Made by a program: the position numbers and the translations under genes | Shown here: one piece after another, positions 9,927-17,890 of the stretch | Position numbering within the stretch: the stretch's first letter is position 1 | Layout of the letters: every line of letters starts with the position of its first letter | The notes under the pieces: generated by a model | What the model was told of the DNA's origin: nothing | The model's input: the letters and a program-made list of their open reading frames with translations, nothing else | Database searches by the model: none | Origin: Roseibium limicola | Lineage (GTDB): Bacteria > Pseudomonadota > Alphaproteobacteria > Rhizobiales > Stappiaceae | Direction of reading: 5' to 3' | NCBI RefSeq assembly: GCF_017313085.1 | Contig: NZ_JAFLNF010000003.1 | Coordinates: 1 to 64,000, forward strand | DNA: 64,000 nt

Positions 9927-9956
9927 AAAAAAGAGCCCGGCGAAACCGCCGGGCTC
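9927..9956 (-). terminator. Terminator of porin 1
   Basis: A perfect 10-bp GC-rich stem (9933-9942 with 9947-9956) has a 4-nt loop. On the minus strand it is followed by six T (the A-run at 9927-9932). It ends the porin transcript and may also slow plus-strand transcription from the hydrolase gene. Confidence 0.85.
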
Positions 9957-9989
9957 TCTCGTCATGCCTTTAAAGAAAGGCGCAACTGA

Positions 9990-11096
9990 TTAGAACGTAC
10001 GCTGTACGCGGAAGGCAGCTGCCAGAGTGTCTGTGTCACCGGTGACATCAAAGTCTGTTTCGGAGTAACCAACGTCAACACCCAGAGCGAAGCCAGAAAC
10101 CGGCTCCCACATGACGGAACCGTCGATGGCCCACTTGTTGTAATCATTGGCCGTCGAAGCAAGATCAACATCGAGGTAAGAACCGTCAAGCGCAAGGCCG
10201 ACGGTCGGAGTTGCCTGGATGTAGATACCACCACCGACGTTGAAGCCAGAGGATGTGGAGCCAGCAAGGCCGTCATAACCAGCAGCGTTCAGATAGGACA
10301 GAGCACCGTCAGCATAAGCAGCCTGGAATGCAATGTTGGAACCAGATGTCAGCATTGGCAGGTTGATGACAACACCACCCTGGATAGCGTAGCCCATGTC
10401 TTCATCCGGCGTGCCGGTCATGTTGACGTGATGCAGAGCACCAGCAAGTTTGGCGCCACCCCAACCCTGGGACACTTCCAGAGCTGCAACGAGATCAGGG
10501 TAACGCTGACCGTCGTATGTGCCAACTTCACGGAACCCGCCTTCTTCAACAGACAGCGTCGCAGAGAAGCCGTTGCCGAATGCAGCGGTGTAAGCAATCA
10601 GGTTGGTTGTCTGATCGGAGTAGTCACGATCAACAATACCGACGAAAGTCTGTCCTGTGAAGTAATCGAAGAAAGACGTTGCGTAACCGAATGTAAAGCC
10701 GCCCCACTGGATGAAGGCCTTGTTCACATTCGCCGCACCTTCGGCGCCAGCAGCTGCACTAGCTTCAAGTTCGAAGAAAGTGCGCAGAAGGCCCCACTCG
10801 GTTGCCGTACGGCTATCGAGATAGAGGTAACCACGGCCCAAGAACTCATACCCGTCAGAAGCTGTGGTGGCCCAAGCGCCCCCATCAGTCATGTCGTTGA
10901 GCTGGTATTGTGCGCGGATACGACCGCCGACACGCAGGCAGGTGTCTGTGCCCGGGATGTAATAGAAGCGAGCGCCGTAAGCGTCACAAACTTTGACGTA
11001 ATCAACCGGCTCCGGTGCAACCGGAAGGTCGGCGGCGTGTGCGCCTGTCACTGCAGTTGCAGCAGCGGCGGCGAGCATAAGGCTCTTAAAGTTCAT
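9990..11096 (-). CDS. Porin, Omp2/Porin_2 family (copy 1)
   Basis: This 368-aa outer-membrane beta-barrel porin is of the type common in Hyphomicrobiales (PF02530-like). The signal peptide ends at AHA-ADLP (about residue 21). The mature start has the family signature VDYVKVCDAYG, then GTDTCLRVGGRIRAQY, with two cysteines that probably pair. The protein ends in an aromatic residue (RVQRTF), as outer-membrane barrels do. It is the most divergent of three tandem copies; its 5' leader lacks the shared element found 40 bp ahead of copies 2 and 3. A GGAGGTC ribosome site precedes the ATG. Substrate selectivity cannot be read from sequence. Confidence 0.93.
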   Translation of the reverse strand: MNFKSLMLAAAAATAVTGAHAADLPVAPEPVDYVKVCDAYGARFYYIPGTDTCLRVGGRIRAQYQLNDMTDGGAWATTASDGYEFLGRGYLYLDSRTATEWGLLRTFFELEASAAAGAEGAANVNKAFIQWGGFTFGYATSFFDYFTGQTFVGIVDRDYSDQTTNLIAYTAAFGNGFSATLSVEEGGFREVGTYDGQRYPDLVAALEVSQGWGGAKLAGALHHVNMTGTPDEDMGYAIQGGVVINLPMLTSGSNIAFQAAYADGALSYLNAAGYDGLAGSTSSGFNVGGGIYIQATPTVGLALDGSYLDVDLASTANDYNKWAIDGSVMWEPVSGFALGVDVGYSETDFDVTGDTDTLAAAFRVQRTF

Positions 11097-11523
11097 TTCT
11101 GACCTCCAAATCAGTCATGTAAAAGATGACTCACCTCTCGGCGGGGCTCTTGCCCAATTGCCATCTCAATCCCCGCGAATAATGTCTGGAAGTGAAGGGG
11201 TTCGAAGGTTGGATGTTCGAACGTACGCTCCAGTGCGGCCCGTGAGCCGCTCGCAAGATGACCTTACCCATAGGAATTTGAGTCGCAACGTGGAAAACCC
11301 TTCCGAGCCGGCCGGAGGGCCTGTTTCAAATCTCACTGTTGCGTGGAAGACACAAAAACACCGCCCTCAGAAAGACTTTGGTAACACTTGCGGCGCTGAT
11401 GGCCTGCAAGGTCCCGTCCCGAAGCGGAATAAAGAACTATATATAATGTGTACGGCTGCGTGATCCGCATCCGACTCACCCGTTCAACAATTTGAACCGT
11501 GAGTTCCCCATTCGTCCTCTTTG
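11097..11523. other. Leader and spacer between porin 1 and porin 2
   Basis: This is non-coding as far as I can see. It holds the leader of porin 1, including a 14-bp element at 11165-11178 that is repeated ahead of porin 2. A 7-bp inverted repeat GTTCGAA/TTCGAAC at 11200-11222 is a possible operator. No gene was recognised. Confidence 0.4.
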
Positions 11524-11563
11524 AAAAAGGGGACAGCCCGGCGAGGTGGAAGTCGCCGGGCTG
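11524..11563 (-). terminator. Terminator of porin 2
   Basis: A perfect 11-bp stem (11534-11544 with 11553-11563) is followed on the minus strand by CCCC and then TTTTT (the A-run at 11524-11528). It lies 60 bp after the porin 2 stop codon. The stem is nearly the same sequence as the terminators of porins 1 and 3, which supports duplication of the whole transcription unit. Confidence 0.75.
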
Positions 11564-11622
11564 CATGACCGACTGGAGATCAGAAGATCAACCTGTCAGA
11601 TCTGTAATCTGGTCAGGCCAGA

Positions 11623-12708
11623 TTAGAATGTGCGCTGTACGCGGAAGGCAGCTGCCAGAGTGTCTGTGTCAGCAGAACCAACTTCTGTGTTGGCGTAGCC
11701 GAGGTCGACGCCCATGACGAAGCCGGAAACCGGGGTCCAGGATACGGAACCGTCAACTGCGTAACGTGTCACGTTCAGGTCGTCGATGGAAAGGTAAGAA
11801 CCGTCCAGTGCGAGACCAACAGTGGAAGTTGCCTGATGGTACAGACCACCGGACAGAGCGTAACCGGAAACTGTGTTACCAGCTGCAACGTCTGCATAGC
11901 TGCCAGCGCCGATGTAAGCGAGAGCGCCGTCAGCATACTGAGCCTGGAAGAAGACGTTGGAACCGTCGGACAGCATCGGCAGGTTGAAGGACACGCCACC
12001 AGCTACTGCGTAGCCGAGTTCGTTGTCGAAACCAGAGACGTTTACGTCATGCAGAGCGCCGGAGAGCTTAGCAGAGCCCCAACCCTGGGAAACGCCGAGC
12101 GTAGCAACGACGTCCGGAAGACGTGTGCCGTCGTATGTGGAAGCAGAGCTTTCACGACGTGCGCCGCTTTCGATACCAACTGTTGCGGACAGACCGTTGC
12201 CGAAAGAAGCGGCATATGTCAGCTGCTCAGTGGTGGTGTCGGACCAGTTACGACCAACAACGCCTGCCAGAGCCTGGCCGGTGAAGATGTCGAACTGTGA
12301 TGTTGCGTAACCGAAGGTGAAGCCGCCGAACTGAATGTAAGCGGAGCCAACACCGAAGCCACCTGTGGAAGAGCCGTTCAGCTCTGTGAAGGCGCGCAGC
12401 AGGCCGAATTCGGTTGCTGTACGAGCGTCGAGGTACAGGTAGCCCTTGCCGTACATGGAGTAGCCGTCAGCTGCATCCGAACCCCAGTTGCCGTTGTCGG
12501 CAAAGTTGTTGGCTGTGTACTGAACGCGAACACGACCACCAACGCGGAGACATGTGTCTGTGCCCGGGATGTAGTAGAATTTGGAACCGTATGCGTCACA
12601 AACCTTGACGTAATCAACTGGCTCAGCAGCAACCGGAAGATCGGCAGCCTGGGCAGTGGTGGCAGCAGCAGCAGCAGCGGCTGCGAGCAAAACGCTCTTA
12701 AAGTTCAT
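11623..12708 (-). CDS. Porin, Omp2/Porin_2 family (copy 2)
   Basis: The 361-aa paralogue of its neighbours has a signal peptide ending AQA-ADLP (about residue 22). It has the same VDYVKVCDAYG and GTDTCLRVGGRVRVQY signatures and the same terminal RVQRTF. The first 60 codons are nearly identical to copy 3 at DNA level, whereas the loops (about residues 85-110, 150-180 and 240-270) differ. This fits barrel conservation with variable surface loops. A GGAGGTC ribosome site precedes the ATG. The gene has an unusually A+T-rich upstream region of several hundred bases. Confidence 0.93.
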   Translation of the reverse strand: MNFKSVLLAAAAAAAATTAQAADLPVAAEPVDYVKVCDAYGSKFYYIPGTDTCLRVGGRVRVQYTANNFADNGNWGSDAADGYSMYGKGYLYLDARTATEFGLLRAFTELNGSSTGGFGVGSAYIQFGGFTFGYATSQFDIFTGQALAGVVGRNWSDTTTEQLTYAASFGNGLSATVGIESGARRESSASTYDGTRLPDVVATLGVSQGWGSAKLSGALHDVNVSGFDNELGYAVAGGVSFNLPMLSDGSNVFFQAQYADGALAYIGAGSYADVAAGNTVSGYALSGGLYHQATSTVGLALDGSYLSIDDLNVTRYAVDGSVSWTPVSGFVMGVDLGYANTEVGSADTDTLAAAFRVQRTF

Positions 12709-12748
12709 TTCTGACCTCCTAAGTCAAAACCATAAAGATGAGCACTCA

Positions 12749-12760
12749 AATTAAGTATTC
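12749..12760 (-). promoter_or_regulatory. Shared porin leader element (copy ahead of porin 2)
   Basis: The 12-mer AATTAAGTATTC (plus strand) lies 41 bp ahead of the porin 2 start. An identical copy lies 39 bp ahead of porin 3 at 14687-14698. The equal spacing suggests a function in the leader, such as a promoter -10 region or RNA-binding site, but duplication ancestry alone could also explain it. Confidence 0.45.
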
Positions 12761-12767
12761 GGGCTCA

Positions 12768-12781
12768 TCAATCCCCGCGAA
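12768..12781 (-). promoter_or_regulatory. Second shared porin element, copy ahead of porin 2
   Basis: The 14-mer TCAATCCCCGCGAA (plus strand) occurs 60 bp upstream of porin 2 and again at 11165-11178, 69 bp upstream of porin 1. A degenerate version (ATTCCCCGCC) is near 14726 ahead of porin 3. Conservation in otherwise diverged leaders suggests a regulatory or core-promoter role. Confidence 0.4.
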
Positions 12782-13435
12782 ATTTTGACAAGACATTCTC
12801 GAAATTCGTCACGTTAAACAACGATCCGGAATGTAATGACAACGACATTGACGCCGTTCGCAAGGACGAAGAAACCAAATCGGATTCCTCGTCGCAACCG
12901 AATTCGGCGCCACTTCACATCGGGCATACGTTGCCGTGATTTATTTGCAACATATTGATATTTAGGAGATTTATTAATTACGTAAGGTAAGTTTAATAAA
13001 AATACACATTAAATCTCTATATGTTTTTGTAATTTAAATTAAAAAATTAATATTTATATTTTTTTATATTCATTTAATAATAAAAATTCGCGCAGAACTC
13101 TTCGTAATGCATCAATAAAAATTACATTTCATATCTATTTAGCCGAATAATTCGCTAAGCGATACTGCATATATACTAATATAATTTGGAATTATGTTAA
13201 AAATTCAAATAAATACATAGATTCTATTTTCGACATTCAAACAACTGAATCTGAGCATGAAAACTCATCTGAGGGACAGATTGGGGACAAAACGTCGGGA
13301 GAAATCATCTCGATCGCCGAATCTTTCGATCAGAACCGGCATGGAAATCGATTCACAGCCCAAAAATCGCGACGATGAGGTAAGCGCTGCGCCTGCAGAA
13401 GCAGCTCTGGGAACGCCCGCCTTCTTTAGAGGGGA

Positions 13436-13465
13436 CGACCCGGCGGGTTGGACGCCGCCGGGTCG
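13436..13465 (-). terminator. Terminator-like hairpin after porin 3
   Basis: A perfect 11-bp stem (13436-13446 with 13455-13465) lies 60 bp after the porin 3 stop. It sits in the same position and has nearly the same sequence as the porin 2 terminator. The T-tract on the minus strand is poor, so termination may be less efficient. Confidence 0.6.
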
Positions 13466-13526
13466 CATGGCTGACCGGAAATCAGAAGATTATCCCGTCA
13501 GGAGCCATTGAAGTCGGTCGCCCGAC

Positions 13527-14648
13527 TTAGAATGTGCGCTGTACGCGGAAGGCTGCCAGCAGGGCATCTTCGTCCTGGCTGTCGATTTCGACGTTCGAGT
13601 AGCCAAGGTTTGCACCGAGAGACAGACCGGAAACCGGCTCCCACTGAACGGAGCCGTTCACTGCGTAGCGGGTCAGGTCGAGGTCATCGCCAGTTTCGAT
13701 GTCGGCATAGGAACCATCAAGAGCCAGACCAACGGTCGCGGTTGCCTGATGGTAAAGGCCGGCACCAAGTGCATAACCGGAAGATGTGTCGCCGTTCGCT
13801 GCATCAGAGATGGAAACGTCAACGCCGTTGACGGTGTATTCATCACCCACAGCGATGTAGGACAGGGCGCCATCTACATAGACAGCCTGGAAGGCCAGCT
13901 CGGTGCCTTCGGAGATCATCGGCAGACCGAAAGTCACGCCGCCGCCGACCGCAAAGCCGAATTCGCTGTCCTGGCCGGTTACATTGGTGTTGTGCAGCGC
14001 GCCCATCAGCTGGGCAGAACCCCAACCCTGATCAACGCGAAGCTTGGCAACCAGATCCGGGTAGCGAACCCCGTCGTAATCGCCAACCTGACGGTCAGCA
14101 GCATCTTCAAGGGCGACAGTGGCGGAGAAGCCGTTGCCGAATGCCTGCGTGTAGGCAACCTGCTCAACAGTGGTATCCGACCAGTTACGACCAGCTACGC
14201 CGATGTAGGACGTGCCAGTGAAGTAATCGAAGTTGGACGTAGCATAACCGAAGGTGAAGCCACCGAACTGAACGTAGGCAGCACCGAGGCTGAAACCAGT
14301 GTCACTGCGACCGGAGAACTCGGTGAATGTGCGCAGGAGACCGAATTCAGTTGCTGTACGGCTGTCCAGGTACAGGTAACCACGGCCGTATGCGCCGTAA
14401 CCGTCAGCGGAAGAGTCGCCCCAGTTGCCGCCATCGGAGAAATCGTTGGCAGTGTACTGAACACGAACACGACCGCCGACGCGCAGACATGTGTCTGTGC
14501 CAGGGATGTAATAGAAGCGCGAACCGTATGCGTCACAGACCTTGACGTAATCGACTGGCTCAGCAGCAACCGGAAGATCGGCAGCCTGGGAAGTGGTGGC
14601 GGCAGCGGCTGTAGCAGCGGCTGCGAGCATGATGCTCTTAAAGTTCAT
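13527..14648 (-). CDS. Porin, Omp2/Porin_2 family (copy 3)
   Basis: This 373-aa porin has a signal peptide ending SQA-ADLP (about residue 23). It carries the conserved VDYVKVCDAYG and GTDTCLRVGG motifs, and the C-terminal barrel signature RVQRTF. It is closest to copy 2, with extra acidic loop residues around 275-290 (GDEYTVNGVDVSISDAANGD) not present in its neighbours. The ribosome site TAGGAGGTC is identical to that of copy 2. Three adjacent copies with different loops look like an expandable porin set whose expression could be switched between conditions. Confidence 0.93.
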   Translation of the reverse strand: MNFKSIMLAAAATAAAATTSQAADLPVAAEPVDYVKVCDAYGSRFYYIPGTDTCLRVGGRVRVQYTANDFSDGGNWGDSSADGYGAYGRGYLYLDSRTATEFGLLRTFTEFSGRSDTGFSLGAAYVQFGGFTFGYATSNFDYFTGTSYIGVAGRNWSDTTVEQVAYTQAFGNGFSATVALEDAADRQVGDYDGVRYPDLVAKLRVDQGWGSAQLMGALHNTNVTGQDSEFGFAVGGGVTFGLPMISEGTELAFQAVYVDGALSYIAVGDEYTVNGVDVSISDAANGDTSSGYALGAGLYHQATATVGLALDGSYADIETGDDLDLTRYAVNGSVQWEPVSGLSLGANLGYSNVEIDSQDEDALLAAFRVQRTF

Positions 14649-15515
14649 TTCTGACCTCCTAAGTCATTTCTGAGAAGCTCTTCCGGAATTAAGTATTCCC
14701 AAAGAAACCTAACCAGCGAAGCGACCATTCCCCGCCCCTCACCCAACAGCCCGAAACCGGATGCCGGGAGAGAACTCGCTCGGTGGAAACGCTCTCGCTC
14801 GCCACCCAAAAAGACAGAGTCACTAATTACACTCAATAGTTTTCTTCACACAAGGGGCATCTGCATATGACGCGTGATTTTTCTGCAACAGACTCAAAAC
14901 CAGCCTAAAACAGCCATTACTATCAGAACTTTTGAATATACTAAACTGTGTAGTTTACAATTCAGATTAATTCCAGGCCCGGCTTTTTGATTTGAGTCAT
15001 AGGCATGAAAAACCCTCCAGCTTTAAGGGTCCAAGACTCATATCGTTTCATTTTTGACATGAATAACGTTAGGTAAGACTTGCGGAAAATCGTAGATTAA
15101 TTTTGAACTCGAATGAATTTTTACTTCACTTCACAGCTCAGAAATGAAATCTCCTTATTTTGGCTCTATATGTTTCTGAACCAATACAAGTAAGAACCAT
15201 CGCCAAACGCACTTGAACTGACGCTGAAATCAAGCTGGGGAAGCGTTAGAGCCGACACAAATTGAGTCGTAGAACCCGGTTGAGCGCAGCGGGAATCGTC
15301 AAGTTGGGAGTTCTCATGGATATTTTTGCGCATTTCGGCCGACGACCCTTCGATCGAAACGCCGTCAGAGCGCATGGATGGCGATCGAATGACTGCAAGA
15401 TCCAATACCCCAACCTTTGGCGTTGCTAAAGGAACGCAGGGAGGCAAGCCCGCCAGAGATAACGGCAAAGCAGTGATGCGGCTGTCATCAGGTACGATGG
15501 AGGGGGAGTTCGGAC
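14649..15515. other. 867-bp region upstream of porin 3, no gene recognised
   Basis: The part next to porin 3 holds the shared 12-mer (14687-14698) and a CCCCGCC-containing element. From about 14860 to 15160 the base composition turns A+T-rich, as upstream of porin 2. Open frames at 15166-15468 (minus) and 15326-15598 (plus) lack recognisable features, and the latter overlaps the parA 3' end. I do not call them. Confidence 0.4.
14687..14698 (-). promoter_or_regulatory. Shared porin leader element (copy ahead of porin 3)
   Basis: This is identical to the 12-mer ahead of porin 2 and lies 39 bp from the porin 3 start codon. It is absent from the porin 1 leader, so copies 2 and 3 may share a control that copy 1 lacks. 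Confidence 0.45.
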
Positions 15516-16154
15516 TTAAAACCGCGAAAAGAGCTCTTTCAACAGAGCGTCGACTTCCTGTGCAGCTTTACCGGAGGATTCGGTCTCAACCACTGTGAGC
15601 CCCTTGCCCATGGAAGATGCAAATGCAGTCCGGTTGCCAAGCTTGGCTGACAGAGATTCAAACCCTGCCTTGGCGATGGCTTCGGTCATTTCACCAGTCA
15701 ATGCGGCGCGAGGCGGCACACGGTTGAAAACCAAAACAGCAGGCGTGTCCTCACGATCAGCCAACCGGAGGGTCTGATCTGTCGCCCACAAATCAACAGG
15801 CGTTGGCTGGATCGGAACCAAGACAAGATCTGCAGCATCAATCGCAGGTTTGGCGTCCGCATCTGTCTTTGGCGGGGTATCAATCACCACATAGTCGAAA
15901 TTCCGGGCGAGTGATCTTGCTTCGCGTCGTGCGCCCCAGCCAGAAGCGGTTCTGAACTCCAGGCCCGTACCATCTTCGCCAAGGGTGCGCTCCCGAGCTT
16001 CGAACCATGTTCCAAAAGAACCTTGCGGGTCGACGTCAAGCACCGCGACAGATCCACCGGTCAACCGCGACAGGCTGACGGCCAAATGCGCGGAAAGGGT
16101 CGTCTTACCTGAACCGCCCTTCTGCTGAGCTACCGTAATAATGCGGCCAGTCAT
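15516..16154 (-). CDS. ParA/MinD-family ATPase, solitary
   Basis: The 212-aa protein has a deviant Walker A motif (KGGSGKTT, about residues 12-19), the LDVDPQGS switch and a Walker B strand with VVIDTPPK. These are hallmarks of ParA-type ATPases that dimerise on ATP and often bind DNA non-specifically. There is no parB or parS nearby and no N-terminal helix-turn-helix, so this is not the chromosomal parA. It belongs with the small 'orphan' ParAs that position other cargo or with unknown partners. The next gene downstream is a lytic transglycosylase on the same strand, 189 bp further upstream in transcription, which hints at but does not prove a cell-envelope role. Confidence 0.88.
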   Translation of the reverse strand: MTGRIITVAQQKGGSGKTTLSAHLAVSLSRLTGGSVAVLDVDPQGSFGTWFEARERTLGEDGTGLEFRTASGWGARREARSLARNFDYVVIDTPPKTDADAKPAIDAADLVLVPIQPTPVDLWATDQTLRLADREDTPAVLVFNRVPPRAALTGEMTEAIAKAGFESLSAKLGNRTAFASSMGKGLTVVETESSGKAAQEVDALLKELFSRF

Positions 16155-16343
16155 TGCAAAGTCCCTCTGTCACGCGGTCATATTGCTTTGCAACAGAGCC
16201 ACTTTCAACACCTGTTCCAGCCCGTTTCCAATCCGCATCCGACGTTTTGCAACCCTTCAGGAAGGGTTATATTACGTCATCCCGGTGAAAACTTGACTTG
16301 AGTGTCAATAATAGGACGCATGGAAAGGGATTATGTTCCCATA

Positions 16344-17546
16344 TTAGCGGCCCCCAAGACGGGAATAGACCTCCCAGGCCGGACGGCCCGTGACGGTCAA
16401 GCCGAAATGGGCCTCCGCTTTCTTGATGCCTGCTCGGGTTGCGGGACCAACTTTACCGTCTGGCTCGCCGACATTGAAGCCATTCGAGTTCAGCAGCTTT
16501 TGCAGGTCCAGCCGTTGGGCACGCGACAACCCCGGGTTCGCCGTCGGCCACGGTGCCTTGAAAGGCTCCCCACCAGACACCAGCTCGGAAAGAAGTGAAA
16601 TCGCCAAGGCATAGGACGTCGAGACGTTATAGGAGCGGATTGCCTCGAAATTGCGCGTCACGAGGAATGCCGGACCATTGCTGCCGGCCGGTTGAATAAG
16701 AGCTGCTTCAGTGTTGCCACTCAAACGCTTGCCATCAACCTTGGCCACACCGCGTTGCGCCCAGGTGCTGAAGGGCGCACGCTTTTTCCGGCCAGACGGG
16801 CCATTATAGCCCTCGGGAAGCGTCACTTCGTAGCCCCATGGTCGGTGATCACGCCAACCGGCGTCCTTCAGAAAATTCGCTGTCGAGGCCAGCGCATCAG
16901 GCACCGAGTTCACCAGATCCTTGTGGCCATCGCCATCATGATCGACGGCCAGGCGTTGATACGTCGTCGGCATAAACTGGGTCTGGCCGAATGCACCTGC
17001 CCAGGAGCCGCGAAAAGCCTTCGGTGCGACATGCCCGTCTGAAGCAATCTTCAGGGTTTTGATCAGCTCTCCGCGAAAATACTTGGAGCGACGCCCCCCG
17101 GCGCAGGCAAGATTGGCCAACGCATGCGGCGTGTAGAAATCGCCCTGAAACTGACCGTAGTCACTTTCAATACCCCAGACAGCAAGAACGATGTGACGAT
17201 CGACACCGTACCGCTTCTCGACGCTTTTCAGGGTGGCGTCATGTTTGCGCAGCAACGCCTTGCCGTCGGAAATCCGTTCCGGATCGACAAGAAAAGCCAT
17301 GTAATCCCAGATCGGTGTCTTGTACTCGGGCTGAGAGCTGGAGAAACGGATGACCTTCTCGTCATATGTCGCGCCATCCAGCATCCCGGAAGCGATTTCA
17401 GCGCGCACGCCGGATTGCACGGCCTGTTTCTTCAAGGATGCAACACAGGAAGACAGCGACGCAGCTTCCACGGGGCTGCCCATTATTGCCAGCCCGCCCA
17501 AAAGGGCGATCCAACGCGGCGCCCCAAAGTCCGTCCATTCCGTCAT
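16344..17546 (-). CDS. Lytic murein transglycosylase, MltB type, with peptidoglycan-binding domain
   Basis: The 400-aa enzyme cleaves the MurNAc-GlcNAc bond of peptidoglycan with 1,6-anhydro product formation. A signal peptide spans about residues 1-29 (VEA-AS). The SLT_2/MltB catalytic domain covers about 35-320, with the active glutamate in GIESDYGQ. The GAFGQTQFMPTTYQ signature and a DHDGDGHKD calcium-type loop follow. A C-terminal PG_binding_1 domain (about 335-395, LQKLLNSNGFNVGEPDGKVGPATRAGIKK) anchors it to the wall. No lipobox cysteine is present at the signal, so it is likely a soluble periplasmic form. Confidence 0.94.
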   Translation of the reverse strand: MTEWTDFGAPRWIALLGGLAIMGSPVEAASLSSCVASLKKQAVQSGVRAEIASGMLDGATYDEKVIRFSSSQPEYKTPIWDYMAFLVDPERISDGKALLRKHDATLKSVEKRYGVDRHIVLAVWGIESDYGQFQGDFYTPHALANLACAGGRRSKYFRGELIKTLKIASDGHVAPKAFRGSWAGAFGQTQFMPTTYQRLAVDHDGDGHKDLVNSVPDALASTANFLKDAGWRDHRPWGYEVTLPEGYNGPSGRKKRAPFSTWAQRGVAKVDGKRLSGNTEAALIQPAGSNGPAFLVTRNFEAIRSYNVSTSYALAISLLSELVSGGEPFKAPWPTANPGLSRAQRLDLQKLLNSNGFNVGEPDGKVGPATRAGIKKAEAHFGLTVTGRPAWEVYSRLGGR

Positions 17547-17890
17547 GTCACGCCGCTCCAGCTCGAATCATTGCCAAAGAATCGCCGTAGAACGTGGGGG
17601 AATGATGGCAGACGCCTCGCTCTTTCTGGCTCGCCATTCAAGTCACGCCGCAACATCTGCAGCAGGAACCTTTGACGAGCGTTGCCGGGCTGTTTTGGCC
17701 GGTGTGGCGGACGTGGTGGCGTTCGGTATTACCGAGCATCTCCCCTAGGACGCCCAAAACCTGAAATCCTTGCTGCATGCGCTGCCGCTGTTGGGTAAAG
17801 GCGGTCGCTCGGCACTGTGAAGCCGAAAACGCGAAAGGCGGGCTCAAGTGCCCGCCTTTGCTTGTCAGTTCCCTGCTGCCCGGAAGGCGC
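17547..17890. other. 344-bp gap between phnE and the transglycosylase gene
   Basis: No gene is called. Several short frames exist on both strands, but none has recognisable features. A hairpin near the phnE end is listed separately. Confidence 0.35.
17834..17859 (-). terminator. Hairpin at the end of the phn operon
   Basis: A perfect 9-bp stem (17834-17842 with 17851-17859) lies 32 bp past the last phnE stop. It has short T-runs on either strand, so it could act in both directions. It is a reasonable end for the phnCDEE transcript. Confidence 0.6.

Larger units (their letters stand above)
12709..13435. other. Long A+T-rich leader upstream of porin 2
   Basis: No gene is recognised. From about 12945 to 13220 the sequence is strikingly A+T-rich, with runs of A and T and many TpA steps, against GC-rich surroundings. 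Nearer the gene, an element at 12749-12760 is shared with porin 3 and one at 12768-12781 is shared with porin 1. In this order such tracts upstream of surface genes are typical binding regions for MucR/Ros-type repressors; that is inference. Confidence 0.5.

Noticed and set aside
11442..11447. TATAAT hexamer on the plus strand between porins
   Set aside because: No matching -35 hexamer at a 16-18 bp spacing and no plus-strand gene follows; likely chance in an A+T-rich segment.
12945..13220. CRISPR array or satellite repeat in the A+T-rich tract
   Set aside because: No regularly spaced identical repeats of 24-40 bp are present; the tract is low-complexity A+T only.
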